Shown: positions 44,820 through 57,169 of the stretch, piece by piece | How positions within the stretch are numbered: the stretch's first letter is position 1 | Layout: every line of letters starts with the position of its first letter | NCBI GenBank assembly: GCA_946902985.2 | Contig: OX336395.1 | Location: forward strand, 291,519,065 to 291,583,064 | Direction: 5' to 3' | DNA: 64,000 nucleotides | From: Meconema thalassinum | Taxonomy: Eukaryota > Arthropoda > Insecta > Orthoptera > Tettigoniidae | Translations under genes and position numbers: made by a program | Notes under the pieces: model-generated | What the model was told of the DNA's origin: nothing | Database searches by the model: none | Seen by the model: only the letters and a program-made list of their open reading frames with translations

Positions 44820-46915
44820 ACACCTATAGTACATGAATTAGCCAAAATACCTTATGAAACGACGAGAAATAAATCAGGGAATAAGGTTTCCTACTTCGCA
44901 CCCTGTGACCCACCCAGCCATCCCAAATAGAATCACGACTTATATAGGCAAAATTACAGCTGTGGCCGCCATTGTCCACATCAACTATCATCAAAACAGT
45001 ACTACCAACCTCGCCAACACCTGACCATTCTAACCTTCGTTTCGTCCAATCCAATGGTTTTTGACAATGGTTACAGCCTAACGCGTCCAGATCAATGGTT
45101 TTGTGTCAACCGTGCCCTGCTAGCTGTACGCGGCCATGGCCGCCCCTACACCCGACCATTCTAACCTTCGCCTTGTCCAATCCAATTGTATTTGACAATG
45201 GTTACGGCCTAACGCGTCCCGATTAATGATTATTTTATCAACAGTGATTTTGTATGCCACTTTTTTTTATCAACAGTGATTTTGTATCCCACATGTTGGC
45301 AACAGTTTGTGCGCCTCAGTGTGTGCCGCTAGAGTGCACCTTGTTGACAGTTGAATGAGATGCAAGCGCTGTCGGAACATGGCAGCCGTTTTTAAAAGAG
45401 TAAAATATAGAAACATAATACGTATTTACATACAGGGAGCCAGGGAATGTTGTCCGCAATGCCTACAAGCTACTGCGAGAGATTACGTCACCAGTTACGT
45501 TGGCAGCACGGCTGTCGCTTGTATCATAACAAACAAACAGTTAACTTTATACTCACACAGCCATTCATAACATACTGTTGCACTCTTCCAATAATCTAAG
45601 TATACACACTGACGATTTCGGCAGCCCACTCATGTGGCCTTCACCCTACTCGGACACCGTGCTGCCAACTAAACTGATGACGCAACCTCTCGCATCTGCA
45701 CGTAGCCACTGTGGAGAACATTTCCTGGCGCCTCGTACTTTAGCACTTATATGATGTGCAGTAGTGACCAGGGTTCCTAATTTCAATAGGGCTACGTAAT
45801 ATCGCCCAGAAGATGAAACAAGGAGACAAGGTATGTGAAAGTCACATTCATGTTTGATGCAAGTGTATAAGCCGCGTTCTACTTTCATTCAGAATTAATA
45901 CCTAGGTAAAGTAACTTGTGGGAATAAAATACTAGCTAGTCTATATCAACCATTACATTGGCATACAATAAATAAATTATTTTTGTCTTGTATATATCTC
46001 GCTGTTACAGAAAATCATCGACACTTATTACCAAGAATATAATCGGACCCTTATAGAAAATGTTATCACTCGTTCTACTTTCATTCAGTGCTACCTTAAT
46101 TCTGAATGTAAGTGGAACGCGGCATATACACTTGCAGCAGACATGAATGTAACTTTTACATACCTTGTGTTCTTGTTTCATCTTCTGGGCGATATTACGT
46201 ATTGAAATTAGGAACCCTGCTCACTACTGAACCTCATTATGTGCTAAAGTACGTGAATATGTTTTTCTATTTATTGATATTTAAAAAACGGCTGCCATGT
46301 TTCGACAGCGCTTGCATCTCGTTCAACTGTATCAAGGCTCACTCTAGCGGCACGGACAGAGGCGCACACATCGCTGCCAACATGTGAGATACAAAATCAC
46401 TGTTGATAAAAAGACCTGGGATACAAAATCACTGTCGATCAAAAAAAGAAGTTCATCGGGATGCGTTAGGCTGTAACCATTATCAAAACCAAAGTTGTGC
46501 GAAAAAATTATACATATTTATTACAGTGGAGCGATATACTGCATAATAATTACAGAGCAGATAACAAAAATAACTCATTTCAGCCTTTGAAAAAAAAAAC
46601 ATTACAGAGAAGTGAAATATTGCACACACTAGCCTAATTAAGAGCAGTGAACTGAGTGCTGCGCACTAGAGACTAAACTGGGCACTTCTTTGTTTGGCAG
46701 TACTGTTATGGTACTGTTTTGAAGATGATTGATTTTAACAATGGCACCCGCAGCTGTAATTTTCGCTAGCCTATAGCCTATATGCTGTGATCCTATTTGG
46801 GATGGCTTGGTGGGTCACAGACGGCGGAGGAGGAAATATCTATTAAAACATCGCTCCCTGATTTATTTCTCATCGTTTCATAAGGTATTTTGGCTGATTC
46901 ATCTATTATAGAGAA
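44820..46915. repeat. Imperfect palindrome of about 2.1 kb (fold-back element)
   Basis: Three blocks pair across a centre near 46000. Outer: ATTAGCCAAAATACCTTATG at 44837 with CATAAGGTATTTTGGCTGAT near 46880. Middle: TCAACAGTGATTTTGTAT and GCAAGCGCTGTCGGAACATG (45240-45385) with 46280-46440. Inner: AATATCGCCCAGAAGATGAA and AAGTCACATTCATG (45799-45855) with 46145-46205. Loop about 45900-46085. The left arm has an extra direct duplication (45006-45090 and 45148-45245). No protein coding seen. Likely a long-TIR, fold-back type element or an inverted duplication. Confidence 0.75.
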
Positions 46916-46969
46916 TGTTATCGCCCGTTCTATGTTAATTTAGCGCTACCTTTATTTTAGTAAAACACA

Positions 46970-47585
46970 GAAGCTTATTTATGATTGATCCAACCCATAG
47001 GACCTTTCAATAAATAACTAAAATTTTCTTCCTGTGATTAATGTAACTAATCCACATGTGAGTCCACATGGGTCACTAATACCCAAAATTCCTCCAAATT
47101 GCTTGATATTTGGGAAGTGGGTGTAGGTGGGAGGTATACCTCACCCCACACAAAAAAAGAAGATTGAACCACATAATAGGCCTACACACATCATCCCATA
47201 AAAATAACTAATTTTATTAAGTCAAGGTTTTGGATCAAGATATCTTACATCTTACTAAAAGAAATACTTAAAACATGACAGGTGTCAGATTGGCCGAGTG
47301 AGTAGGCCTAATGCTGATATTTGACAGTAATTACAACTTACGAACACTTCAAGTCGCTTACAAATTAATTAGGTTTATTAGTCGCATCGCGGTCATTGTA
47401 GGCTTACATGTCCCCAAACCAAGAGGCCAATACACGTTACAGCGCACATGCTGTACGATTAATTCAAGTGTACAAAATTAATGAATGAATTAATAAAACA
47501 GTGCATTCTACTCCGGGTGGTGAAGGTCACACTTCACCCATCTAGGGCTGAGATGTAGAACTACAGTAGTTACAAGCAAGGATGA
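46970..47585. other. No recognised feature
   Basis: AT-rich DNA with a SINE-like CGCATCGCGGTCATTGTAGG near 47383; no gene. Confidence 0.35.
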
Positions 47586-47589
47586 TGTA

Positions 47590-48550
47590 AGTATAAGAGA
47601 TTCGTCACTTTTGGTTATAGAATTTCCGAGAGTGAACACCGCCTGAGGCTATGGATTGTATTTGCAAGTTTAGCAACATAAAAAGTAAAAAGCCATATGA
47701 ATGTAGCCTTTATTACACGTAATTGAACAGTATGTTCTGCGATGAGTTATTGATTATTGATGAAAATAACACAAACATAACTGCGCCTTTCGCTAGGCGC
47801 TGACATAATACGTCCAGGTAGGAAAATAATACATTTTGATATATATCAATGTTGGCAATAGATTTGTCACGAAGGACACAGTTATGCCGTTCTAGAGCTC
47901 AATTCACCTTTAGGCTAATTAGAAAGGCTCTCCTACTCTACAGAATTGTTGGGATATTCGATGAATATAAAGCACTGCCAAGAAAACTGTCCAAATGCAC
48001 ACTCTATATTGCCATAACCTCACTTTTTGCCAGCATGCCGGCTGCCACCCACCCCTCCCCGTAGCCCTAAGCCACAAATTTTATTGCAACGCAAAGGAGA
48101 ATGGGTAAGAAAACAAACAAGAGATGAAATGCACACATTTATTCTCTATATATTTTTATTCGAGAGTAGTCCATATTGCCCACTAGTTTTACACATGGTC
48201 AACCCCAGGAAGATGAAAATTGCCGTATTGTTCTTACTATCATTATAATTCTTACATCCCGGTGGTTGGCAATTTTCCCTCCCTTGCAGTGACATGATTG
48301 ACCCTCAATTCAATTCAAATAAATAGCCTAATCAAAATACTGAACAAATCAAAACAACCAACAACACCACGAGGAAAATCAATCCAAACAGACTATTCCC
48401 GCTTCAGCCAGTCGGTTTGATATGAGCGTTCATGAGTGCCAACTACGTAACCTTGGTGCTAAAATTAATTCTTCATTGGTTGGCAAAACATCCAGTACAG
48501 GGCCTTACCCCGACCCACGCGCTCCCTATGAACTGTCTTCCCCCTGGTTA
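47590..48550 (-). repeat. Inverted copy of the X-Y repeat family with THAP-like micro-ORF
   Basis: Reverse-complement relative of 19518-20480: TTCGTCACTTTTGGTTATAG, GCCTTTCGCTAGGCGCTGAC, CACGAAGGACACAGTTATGC, and GCATGCCGGCTGCCACCC. Segment order X then Y on its own strand is the same as in the 19.5-20.5 kb copy. Confidence 0.7.
48146..48295 (-). CDS. THAP-like micro-ORF, 49 codons (inverted copy)
   Basis: Frame starts MSLQGRENCQPPGCKNYNDS and ends at the same stop as the copy at 19763-19912. About five residue differences and no indel between the two. Only the C-x4-C half of a THAP finger is encoded. Confidence 0.4.
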   Translation of the reverse strand: MSLQGRENCQPPGCKNYNDSKNNTAIFIFLGLTMCKTSGQYGLLSNKNI

Positions 48551-48559
48551 CAAGTACTG

Positions 48560-49845
48560 ACAGTGACAGCGAGACGGAGGTTATCGAGTGGGCGCGCAAG
48601 GTAGTCCCAAAGACTATTTTACAAAACAATTAATTTTCTTTTTAAACAGTTACAGCTGAGAGCTGACTGTAGGATGATCACAGCTTTGGTGATTGTTTCT
48701 GAACACACAATAGCGGTATAGTGCTCAGAGCGAGGGGCAGAACAAGATGCTTTAGAACGCTTCCTTTTCAAGATCGAATTGTTTGTAGAGTTTTCAGGTG
48801 GGCACTGCCGTGAGTATAGAAATGTGGGAACTCGAACCCAAGATATAAACTGGGAGCATATCGCCCACAATGGGGGGCTGCAGCAACTCTGGAGGTTGGA
48901 TATTTGATTCCCAGCACTGACAGAAGCTGTCCTGACCGTTGTTTTTCCATACTCCCTCCCAGTAGCGATTCCTCCATGTAGGACGTGAGGATCATCACTT
49001 TAAATTTAATTTAAAAAGTGCCATCAAAGGAACCTACTAAATAATTACAGAATAGCCTAATTATTGATACATACCTTGCGTCATCAACTGAGAAGCGATG
49101 AAAGGAGCGTATCTCCAACCTTTGCAGCCAAGAACACAGGATTCTGAGTGATGTTTCCCCATAACCTACATACAAAATATACATAATCAGGTACAGAAAC
49201 CATGAAATACAAAATCTAACAACAGCAAAAAATTAAATTAGTCATTAAATCTAGCTTTCTACGACTACGGAAGTCCACAAATACTAATGCATGGCTCTCA
49301 TAAGAATCCTATCGATAATATCAGCACTCTCTTAAGAAACCAATTGAATAATGCATAATGCATTATCGGTACTTACCACAAAAAAAGGAAATACCGGTCC
49401 TGGTTTACAGGTTACATCCAATTGAAAACGCCAAGATTACGGCACTTCTTTTTCACAGAATATCAAGAAACACGTGCATTTAAGGCGAAATCAATCGAAA
49501 CTCGGGGGAAGATATATTGCTGTAATCTACAGAAAATGTAACACTTATTATATGCATTGGAAATCGTTGGAAATACACCGCCATGTTTGAACACAAGTAG
49601 TGCGCAGGAAAGCAATGCCGCCAACCGAGAAAAATAATGTTTATTTTATGATAAGTGCCGTAATTATCGTCTGTGAGCAAGATAATTTCAAGGAAATGTC
49701 AATTAGGAATTATGGGTATATTTATTGACTAAATATAGGGATATGTTTGCAATTTAATTACAACGTGTATCATGCATATGTTGGCAAGACGATATACAGC
49801 GCTCCATACGGCTGGCCGCGCTACTACACCGATGGTGCCAAATAA
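48560..49845. other. No recognised gene
   Basis: A possible B-box-like GGGTTCGAGTTCC on the minus strand at about 48827-48839 hints at an old tRNA-derived repeat. Otherwise AT-rich and unassigned. Confidence 0.35.
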
Positions 49846-49856
49846 TCCCCATCTGG

Positions 49857-50646
49857 TTGACACCCCCTGGTCAGGGTGGTGTTTATCGCAATGCTAGCGA
49901 AGCTGACGGCACAAAAAGAGACTTGAAGGGCAGTAGTGGCACCCCTCTTTCTTCAACGGACCACAACCAAACTACGCAGTATGTGCGCCGAGACTCAGCT
50001 GAATTTTTAAGCCTGCTGAGTAATACGAACCTCATCGAGGAGCTCGTGGATCGAGTTGCTATTAGGGTGATTGATAAACTAAAAGAGACAATAGATTTTA
50101 ACACCCAGGTCATCAACGAACACAGACAGGAACTTTCCAGGCGAGATGACACTATAAATCAACTTGAACTGCAATTGATCGACCGCACTGATGAACTTGA
50201 TCAGTACCAGCGTCGAAATAATTTGAGAATTTTTGGTATTCCAGAAACTCCAGGCGAGGACACCAACAGGTGTGTAATGGACGTTGCTGCCAAGTTGAAT
50301 ATGACATTCAATCCACAAAGAATAGATCGATCTCATCGTGTATGATTCCGGGATGCTGGAAATAGCGGCCAATAATAGTGTGGTTCGTGTCCTATGCAGA
50401 TCGAGCAGCGCTCTTCAGGTCGAAGAAATTCTTAAGGAATACCGGCATAACTGTAAGGGAAGATCTGACGAAAACCCGGACTGATATTGTAAAACAAGCA
50501 GTAAGACACTATAGGTTACACGGTGTCTGGACTGCAGATGGTGTTGTTCTGATCCGCATTAGTGACACGAGGCATCGTGTGAAAATACTCCGAGAATTGG
50601 ACATTTTGAAAAGAAAAAAAAAAAGTTTCCCGCTCCTCGTACGTTA
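49857..50646 (+). pseudogene. LINE ORF1 (coiled coil, RRM-like), frameshifted
   Basis: The first frame (to 50345) has a coiled-coil stretch (NQLELQLIDRTDELDQYQRR) followed by NNLRIFGIPETPGEDTN and RIDRSHRV, the style of LINE ORF1 RNA-binding proteins. After a frameshift near 50345 the rest continues to 50646 (GITVREDLTKTRTDIVKQA, DTRHRVKILREL). ORF1 would bind and chaperone the element RNA. No ATG opens the frame near 49857, so the 5' end may be truncated. Confidence 0.7.
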
Positions 50647-50810
50647 AGGACCCTCATACGTGCCAGTGTGAGGGGGCTCAACTGATCAAAGTTACAAGTA
50701 CCAAATACAAGCCGATATTATTGATTAATATTTAGAAAATAGTTTTTGATTTTGTAATTTTTGATATTTCTTGTATAACAATTCTACAATAACTTTCAAT
50801 TATCTTTCGC

Positions 50811-53510
50811 ATGGATATTAGAACACATGAGTATGATACGCATGGATATCTTTGTGATATAGCTGATAGATTACCCAATGATTTTAAAGTAACTCACCTG
50901 AACACGCAGTCACTTAGAATGCTAGAACATTTCGCAGAATTTGCATACACATTTGTTAACTCCGGTATTGATGTAATCGCTGTCAGTGAAACATGGTTCA
51001 ATAAGTCCATTACTGATTGCCAGGATATAATATCTACCGCAATGACAGACAACGTAGAGAAGGGGGTGGAGTAGCACATTAAGTGCCGGGTTATCTGAAA
51101 ATCCCAAAAAAAATGAGAATTTCAGAACTGAGTACCTCTTCACTGCCTTAAAGATACTAAGCTACTATTTATTTGTGTTTAGAGCACCCAAAGTCGGTTT
51201 CATGGAACTACTATTAAATGACATGCTTTCACACATTTTTAGTTATAAATATGTAATATTAGCAGGCGATATCAATGCCCATTGTTGGTCGGCTACATTT
51301 GAAACGAAAAACATAGTAGTGACTCTAAATACTTGCAATCTGTCGTGGCTCCCGTATCAAGATACACATCACACTCCAACCTCATCTTCTACTCTGGATC
51401 TAATAGCATCCAACTACAATGAGCACGTGATTGAGTTTGGCCAAACAGCTGCTTCTGGCTTCTAAGCACATGATCTCGTATACGCAGTATATACCCTGTC
51501 AACTCCAAAATATAAGCCCAGTATTCGAACGTTTCGAAATTTCAACAGATTTAATTATGAAAGGTTTAAGGCTGATGCCATCTCATTTCCATGGCACACT
51601 GTTCTCGAGCAGCAAACTATAGATGAAAAGATCGAAACTTTCAACACAGGCAGCTGGCGTGGATTAACACAGAAATAAAAATCTAATAAAATCTCGAAAT
51701 AGAGCCAGAAAAAATGTGCAACAGAGCACAGAAACCCGAGGACGTGATTGTAGAATACAAAAGCTTACGCAACAGAACCCAGCAAATTATTCGTAATACA
51801 AAGATACGTTACACTTATTCGCTAATTAATTCAGCTAAAAACTCTTCGCCTTTGTGGAGAGCTGTAAGAACCCTCGGCGTTGGAATATCCAGATACAAAA
51901 GCATCAATGAGCGCTGATGAGCTTAATAAGCATTATTTAAAAGTGTCAACAGTTGTAGACAGCAATAGAGTTTTGTCAACTGTTGCTAACTATAGGGAAA
52001 AATTTACTGACCGACGGGAAGAATTTCATTTTGACCATATATATCCAGAGGATATTCATTTAGCCATATTTAGGAAAACTTCAAAAGCCATAGCATCAGA
52101 ACATATATCTATTGCGCTATTGAAAAGGAATATGGACCTCCTCATGCCAGTTTTATTGCATATATTTAACTATAGCCTGCAAATGGGTATCTATCCGACA
52201 CAATGGAAAACGTAACCAACATCAAAGAAATACCAAAATTCACGAACGCCCTGAACTGTAGTGACTTTAGACCAATAAGTATATTGTGTGCAATTGGGAA
52301 AGCGTTAGAAAGGATTGTTTTCGATCAGTTTATGAATATATAAATCCAACAATATCCTAAATACGAATCAATCTGGATATAAATCAAAACATAGTACTCT
52401 GACAGCTCTTATCCAAGTCACAGACGACATTCGTCAAGCAGTGGACCAGAAGGAAATAAATACAGTATATTATCTCTATTTGATTTCAGCAAAGCTTTTG
52501 ACAGAGTTCACCATGAGATCCTACTAGTTAAATTAAGAAATCTAGGTCTTTCAAAGTCCGTAACGAACTGGTTTAGGTCTTACCTAACAGCCAGATGTCA
52601 GAGAGTAGTCCTAGCAGACGACAATGTTTCAGAATGGTGTGAAGTAACAACAGGTGTGCCACAGGGTATATAAATGACCTTCCATCTGTCCTTAAGTTCT
52701 GTCAACGTCATATGTACGCAGACGACCCACAGCTATGTATACAAACGGATCTGAAATCCATTCATTTGAACGTAGCCCAAATTCACAGTGGCATTCAAAG
52801 CCTATCTCAGTACGCACTCGATCATAATCTAATACTTAACTTTGAAAAAACACAACCGATCATCATGGGCTATACCAAATTACTCATTTCTCTACCCAAC
52901 CCAGTACCACCTTTACAGCTTGCATCCCAAACCATTCCGTACTAGTCAGCAGTAAGAAATCTGGGAGTTATTTTTGACTCTCGATTATCGTGGCAGGACA
53001 CACAAACATGATTTTGAAAAGGGTTGCATCGTCATTATATCAAATTAGGCGAACTTGCTTCTATTTGCCGAAAAATGTACGGAAGAGACTGATACAGAGT
53101 TTGATATAACCAATATTTTACTATGGATCTATAATTTACCATGATCTCGGAGAGGTCCTCATTACAAAATTGCACAGAATGCAAAATGCTTGCTTGAGGT
53201 TTGTTCTCAATGTACCAAGAGTCTCATATAACTCCATTATACGTCCAGATTGGATGGCTAAAGTTAAAAGAACGAAGACAGTATGCCATGGCTCTGACTG
53301 TGATAAAAATTCTAAAATTCAAAATTCCGTCTTATATTTACTGCACACTAACTCCCATGCAATCAGTGCATAATCGTGCGAATAGACACACTGCTCAAAT
53401 GCTCCAGATACATCATCGTAGAACCGAAAAATGCAAAGGTTCATTCCGTATTTCAGCTAGTATTCTCTGGATAAAAATAAATTGCACCAGTATTTAGGAC
53501 TTCCCATCAG
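50811..53510 (+). pseudogene. LINE ORF2 (endonuclease and RT), multiply broken
   Basis: Pieces in order: FKVTHLNTQSL and DVIAVSETWFN (endonuclease), YKYVILAGDINAHCW and SSSTLDLIASNY, CNRAQKPEDVIVEYKSLRNR (linker), CSDFRPISILCAIGKALERI (RT), LFDFSKAFDRVHHEILLVKL shifted in frame, TTGVPQG, HMYADDPQLCIQTDL (YxDD catalytic), and MQNACLRFVLNVPR (C-terminal). More than six stops or frameshifts. It would nick target DNA and copy its RNA. The clade call rests on motif style. Confidence 0.8.
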
Positions 53511-53774
53511 AGCGATAAAACACTCTCTTCATGGCAATCTATCAGCTATACAATTATTATGATCAAGGTGAACAGAAATAATAACAAGAACTTCTATTGT
53601 CAACTGAATGTTTAGGTTAAGTTAGTGTTTCTTTCTTCATTTGTTTTATTGTATTTAAGGACCCTCTGAATGAAGAGAGCTGCATAAAGAGGCTTTGTAG
53701 CCTCAGTGGCCTGTACAAGAGAAAGAATAATTTCAAATTAAAAATTCAAATTCCGTACGTTCTTGTTTTCCCTG

Positions 53775-54103
53775 TTTTTTTTTTTTTGCGTTTGGCTTTT
53801 AGTGCCGGGAGTGTCCGAGGACATGTTCGGCTCGCCAGTTTTGTAGCTGCTTCGAGACGGACACCCAATGGGTGAGCTACAAGTACCGTTGGGGAGGAAA
53901 GTTGGAATGGAAGGTCGAGGAGTTGGAAGGTAGCGGCTGTGGCCTATAGTTAGGGACCAACCCCAGCATTTGCCTGGAAGGAAGATGGGAAACCACAGAA
54001 GACCATCTTCAAGGTTCCCGGTGGGGGGATTAGAACCTCCTCGCCTCCCGGATGTGAGCGACTGCCAGCAGTAATGCCGTGACCACCACGGCTAACTCAC
54101 CCG
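53775..54103 (-). mobile_element. SINE C (tRNA-derived), array unit 1
   Basis: On minus: head GTTAGCCGTGGTGGTCACGG (A-box-like), B box GGTTCTAATCC (54027-54037), body GGCAAATGCTGGGGTTGG, then a poly(A) tail (T-run at 53775-53786). Confidence 0.75.
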
Positions 54104-54109
54104 TTTGTT

Positions 54110-54608
54110 TTACCTGAGTCTTGCTTTTTCACGATCTCCTAACCTCGCTTCGTATCACTTAATTCTTTTGAGCGTTGGTTTCTGGCCATGCTGGGTTTCT
54201 TGGGCTGCTCATCTACAACTTTGCGCTGAATGGAAGTGATCGTTTCCATCAGGCGGTCTTCCCGGCAACTCTTGGGGCCTTTCCCGTCTCTCTGGCTGCA
54301 AGCACAAGAAACAAGTATTATGAAATTTGAAGACACACAACCCATCATAGTGTAAGTTGTTTAGGCACCTCTTCCCAAGAATCTCAGAGAAAAGTGTATC
54401 CCTCTTTCTCAGAGTCAGAGACATAAATAACCAATGTCAAATAGATGAAGCTATGCAATTCGCTATTCGAAGTCACGCCGTGCAATGGCAAGTTGAGTCT
54501 CTGGAGCGCGACAGATTGCTATCTCAGGTGCCTTGTCAGCAGCAACAACATCTCTGTCGGACACCTACAGTTCTTCAACCTTGGATAATTTCCTTTCTCA
54601 TATTGAAT
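54110..54608 (+). pseudogene. Penelope-like element, unit 1, 5' part only
   Basis: Carries the 5' region (RDINNQCQIDEAMQFAIRSH) common to all units. At CATATTGAATGATATT (54598-54613) it jumps straight to sequence that in other units lies after the 3' untranslated region, so about 1.7 kb with RT and GIY-YIG is missing. Confidence 0.8.
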
Positions 54609-54699
54609 GATATTTATTTGTTCGGACGATTACAATGACAAGAAACACTCTATGACTGTCAGCGTTCATGTTCTGTATCAATCAATTAATTTCCAATGA

Positions 54700-55030
54700 T
54701 TTACGAGAACATGAACATTGTCGATTGTTATGTCCTGTGAGACATCAACATGCCCAAGTACGCAGGTTCAAACCTGGCCGAAGTCGTCGGATTTTTTAAG
54801 AGCGTTAAAAATCCTTTAGTATGCCTTCCTTCGGAGGGGAAGTAAAGCCGGTGGGCCCATGTCATAGTTATGGCATGTAAAAGAACCTTCCACTAACTAC
54901 ACTTGAATCTAAATTATAGGTTAGATTTGACTAACGCTCTTAGGTTCCAACGTTCGTCGCCAGGAGCCGACTGCGGTGGTAGGCTATCTAGTAACCAAGT
55001 TCAGAACACTAGCTGTCGTTGACGGTGGTG
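54700..55030 (+). repeat. SINE-like dispersed repeat, unit 1
   Basis: B-box-like GGTTCAAACC (54765-54774), then TTTTTTAAGAGCGTTAAAAA, CTTCCTTCGGAGGGGAAGTA and CGTTCGTCGCCAGGAGCC. Same family as 11075-11238; also at 58140-58400 and 61530-61800. Confidence 0.6.
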
Positions 55031-55089
55031 TTTGGTAGCAAAAGTAGGAACTACTTGAAAATTGAATGTCTGCAGCCCATACTTGAATT

Positions 55090-55190
55090 AAAAACAGATA
55101 ACACACACTAATACAGCCATCACAATTAACACCGATTATCAGACAGATTCAACACCCACCCAAAGTAAACGGGGTCAAGGTAGGCTCATG
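55090..55190 (+). repeat. SINE A tail fragment, unit 1
   Basis: GATAACACACACTAATACAG, CCATCACAATTAACACCGAT and CACCCAAAGTAAACGGGG. Repeats at about 58490-58570 and 61890-61970. Confidence 0.55.
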
Positions 55191-55474
55191 CAAGGCCGAT
55201 TGATTCAAATGCATCAGAATTTCCACCACAAAAAAGGGCGGAGACTAATCTAACAGACCTCGTAAAATACATTAAATCACAACTAATTATATTGGACATA
55301 CTGGTAAACCAAAAGACTAATATTTCATAAATTGGTATAGTGTTATTATATTTAAGGACCCTCTGAATGAAGAGAGCTGCATAAAGAGGCTTTGTAGCCT
55401 CAGTGGCCTGTACAACAGAAACAATAAATTCAAATCCAAAAATTCAAATTCCGCACGTTCTTGTTTTCCCTGGT

Positions 55475-55800
55475 TTTTTTTTTCAGCGCATGGCTTTTAG
55501 TGCCGGGAGTGTCCGAGGATATGTTCGGCTCGCCAGTTTAGTAGCTGCTTCGAGACGGACACCCAATGGGTGAGCTACAAGTACCGTTGGGGAGGAAAGT
55601 TGGAATGGAAGGTCGAGGAGTTGGAAGGTATCGGCTGTGGCCTATAGTTAGGGACCAACCCCAGCATTTGCCTGGAAGGAAGATGGGAAACCACAGAAGA
55701 CCATCTTCAAGGTTCCCGGTGGGGGGATTAGAACCTCCTCGCCTCCCGGATGTGAGCGACTGCCAGCAGTAATGCCGTGACCACCACGGCTAACTCACCC
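55475..55800 (-). mobile_element. SINE C, array unit 2
   Basis: As in unit 1, with the same minus-strand B box GGTTCTAATCC; preceded by the LINE tail fragment at 55345-55450. Confidence 0.75.
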
Positions 55801-56230
55801 GTTTGTTTTACCTGAGTCTTGCTTTTTCACGATCTCCTAACCTCGCTTCGTATCACTTAATTCTTTTGAGCGTTGGTTTCTGGCCATGCTGGGTTTCTTG
55901 GGCTGCTCATCTACAGCTTTGCGCTGAATGGAAGTGATCGTTTCCATCAGGCGGTCTTCCCGGCAACTCTTGGGGCCTTTCCCGTCTCTCTGGCTGCAAG
56001 CACAAGAAACAAGTATTATCAAATTTGAAGACACACAACCCATCATAATGTAAGTTGTCCAGGTACCTCTTCCCAAGAATCTCAGAGAAAAGTGTATCCC
56101 TCTTTCTCAGAGTCAGAGACATAAATAACCAATGTCAAATAGATGAAGCTATGCAATTCGCCATTCGAAGTCACACCGTGTAATGGCAAGTTGAGTCTCT
56201 GGAGCGCGACAGATTGCTATCTCAGGTGCC

Positions 56231-57169
56231 TTGTCAGCAGCAACATCGTCTCTGTCGGACACCGACAGTTCTTCAACCTTGGATAATTTCCTTTCTCATA
56301 TTGAATATTGTTTACCAGAGTGCCGGTGGACTCGGTCATGTCACTCATCTAGGATTTGTTTCCTGAGGACATTGTCCGATTATTCCACCACTGCTTGTGT
56401 TCCAGTTATTTCTTGTGGGATGGTAAATATTACGAGCAGACTGATGGTGTGGCCATGGGAAGTCCACTCTCGCCTATCGTGGCAAATTTTTTCATGGAAC
56501 ATTTTGAGGGTGAGGCTATATCTTCGGCGTCTTTCAAACCTGTGATTTGGTGGAGGTATGCGGATGTTACGTTCGTGGTGTGAGAGGAGGGTTCTGAAAA
56601 AACTGAGCCACTTTCTGAACCCCCTAAATCAGCTGCATCCTTCAATCCACTTCACAATGGAGCTAGAGTCAGGTGGATGCTTACCTTTTTTCGATGTTCT
56701 TGTGAGGAGGAAAGCTGATGGCTCGATGGGGCACAGCGTCTACCGTAAGCCAACTCACACTAACCGTTATTTACATGCGGACTCCCACCACCACCCAGCA
56801 CAAAAACAAGGAATTATGACAACCCTAGCCAAATGAGCGGAACGTATTTGTGAGGCATCAACTCTTCAGGAAGAGTTACATGCCTTTCAAACCATGTTTA
56901 AGGGTAATGGCTATAATGAATCCACTATATATAGGTCCCTACATCCCAGAAGGAGGGATAGACAACCTTCTCAGAGCTCCGACGTGAGAGGAACTCCTTA
57001 CCTCCCTTATATTCACAACACCACTGACCGCGTTGTTAAGATTCTCCGCAAGCACAAGATAAAAACAGTTTTCGGCACTATGACGAAAATTTGTCAACGT
57101 TTAGCATTAAACAAAGATAAATTGTCCCCAATACTACAACCTGGGGTGTATGAAGTCCCATGTACTTGA
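56231..57169 (+). pseudogene. Penelope-like RT, unit 2
   Basis: RT landmarks: HHCLCSSYFLWDGKYYEQTD, GVAMGSPLSPIVANFFMEHF, and WWRYADVTFVV (the YADD Asp is Val here). A stop at 56581 and a one-base surplus in A6 (56597-56602) shift the frame. Then SIHFTMELESGGCLPFFDVL, YRKPTHTNRYLHADSHHHPA, a further stop at 56836, and VKILRKHKIKTVFGTM. The upstream RT fingers and motif A are not recognisable. Penelope-like RTs extend the 3' end of nicked or telomeric DNA. Dead copy. Confidence 0.88.

Larger units (their letters stand above)
49850..53757 (+). mobile_element. Two-ORF non-LTR retrotransposon, CR1/L2/Jockey type, damaged
   Basis: About 3.9 kb with ORF1, an endonuclease-RT ORF2, and a 3' tail ending AATTTCAAATTAAAAATTCA. 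The last 110 bp (AAGGACCCTCTGAATGAAGA and TAGCCTCAGTGGCCTGTACA) recur in each unit of the tandem array that follows. Many stops and frameshifts make it inactive. Confidence 0.8.

Noticed and set aside
50810..51080. Intact host gene beginning MDIRTHEYDTHG
   Set aside because: It is the start of the LINE endonuclease domain (THLNTQSL, DVIAVSETWF).
56590..56605. Programmed -1 frameshift at AAAAAAC in the Penelope RT
   Set aside because: The heptamer is not in the reading phase required, the needed shift is +1, and units 3 and 4 read AAAAAAT.
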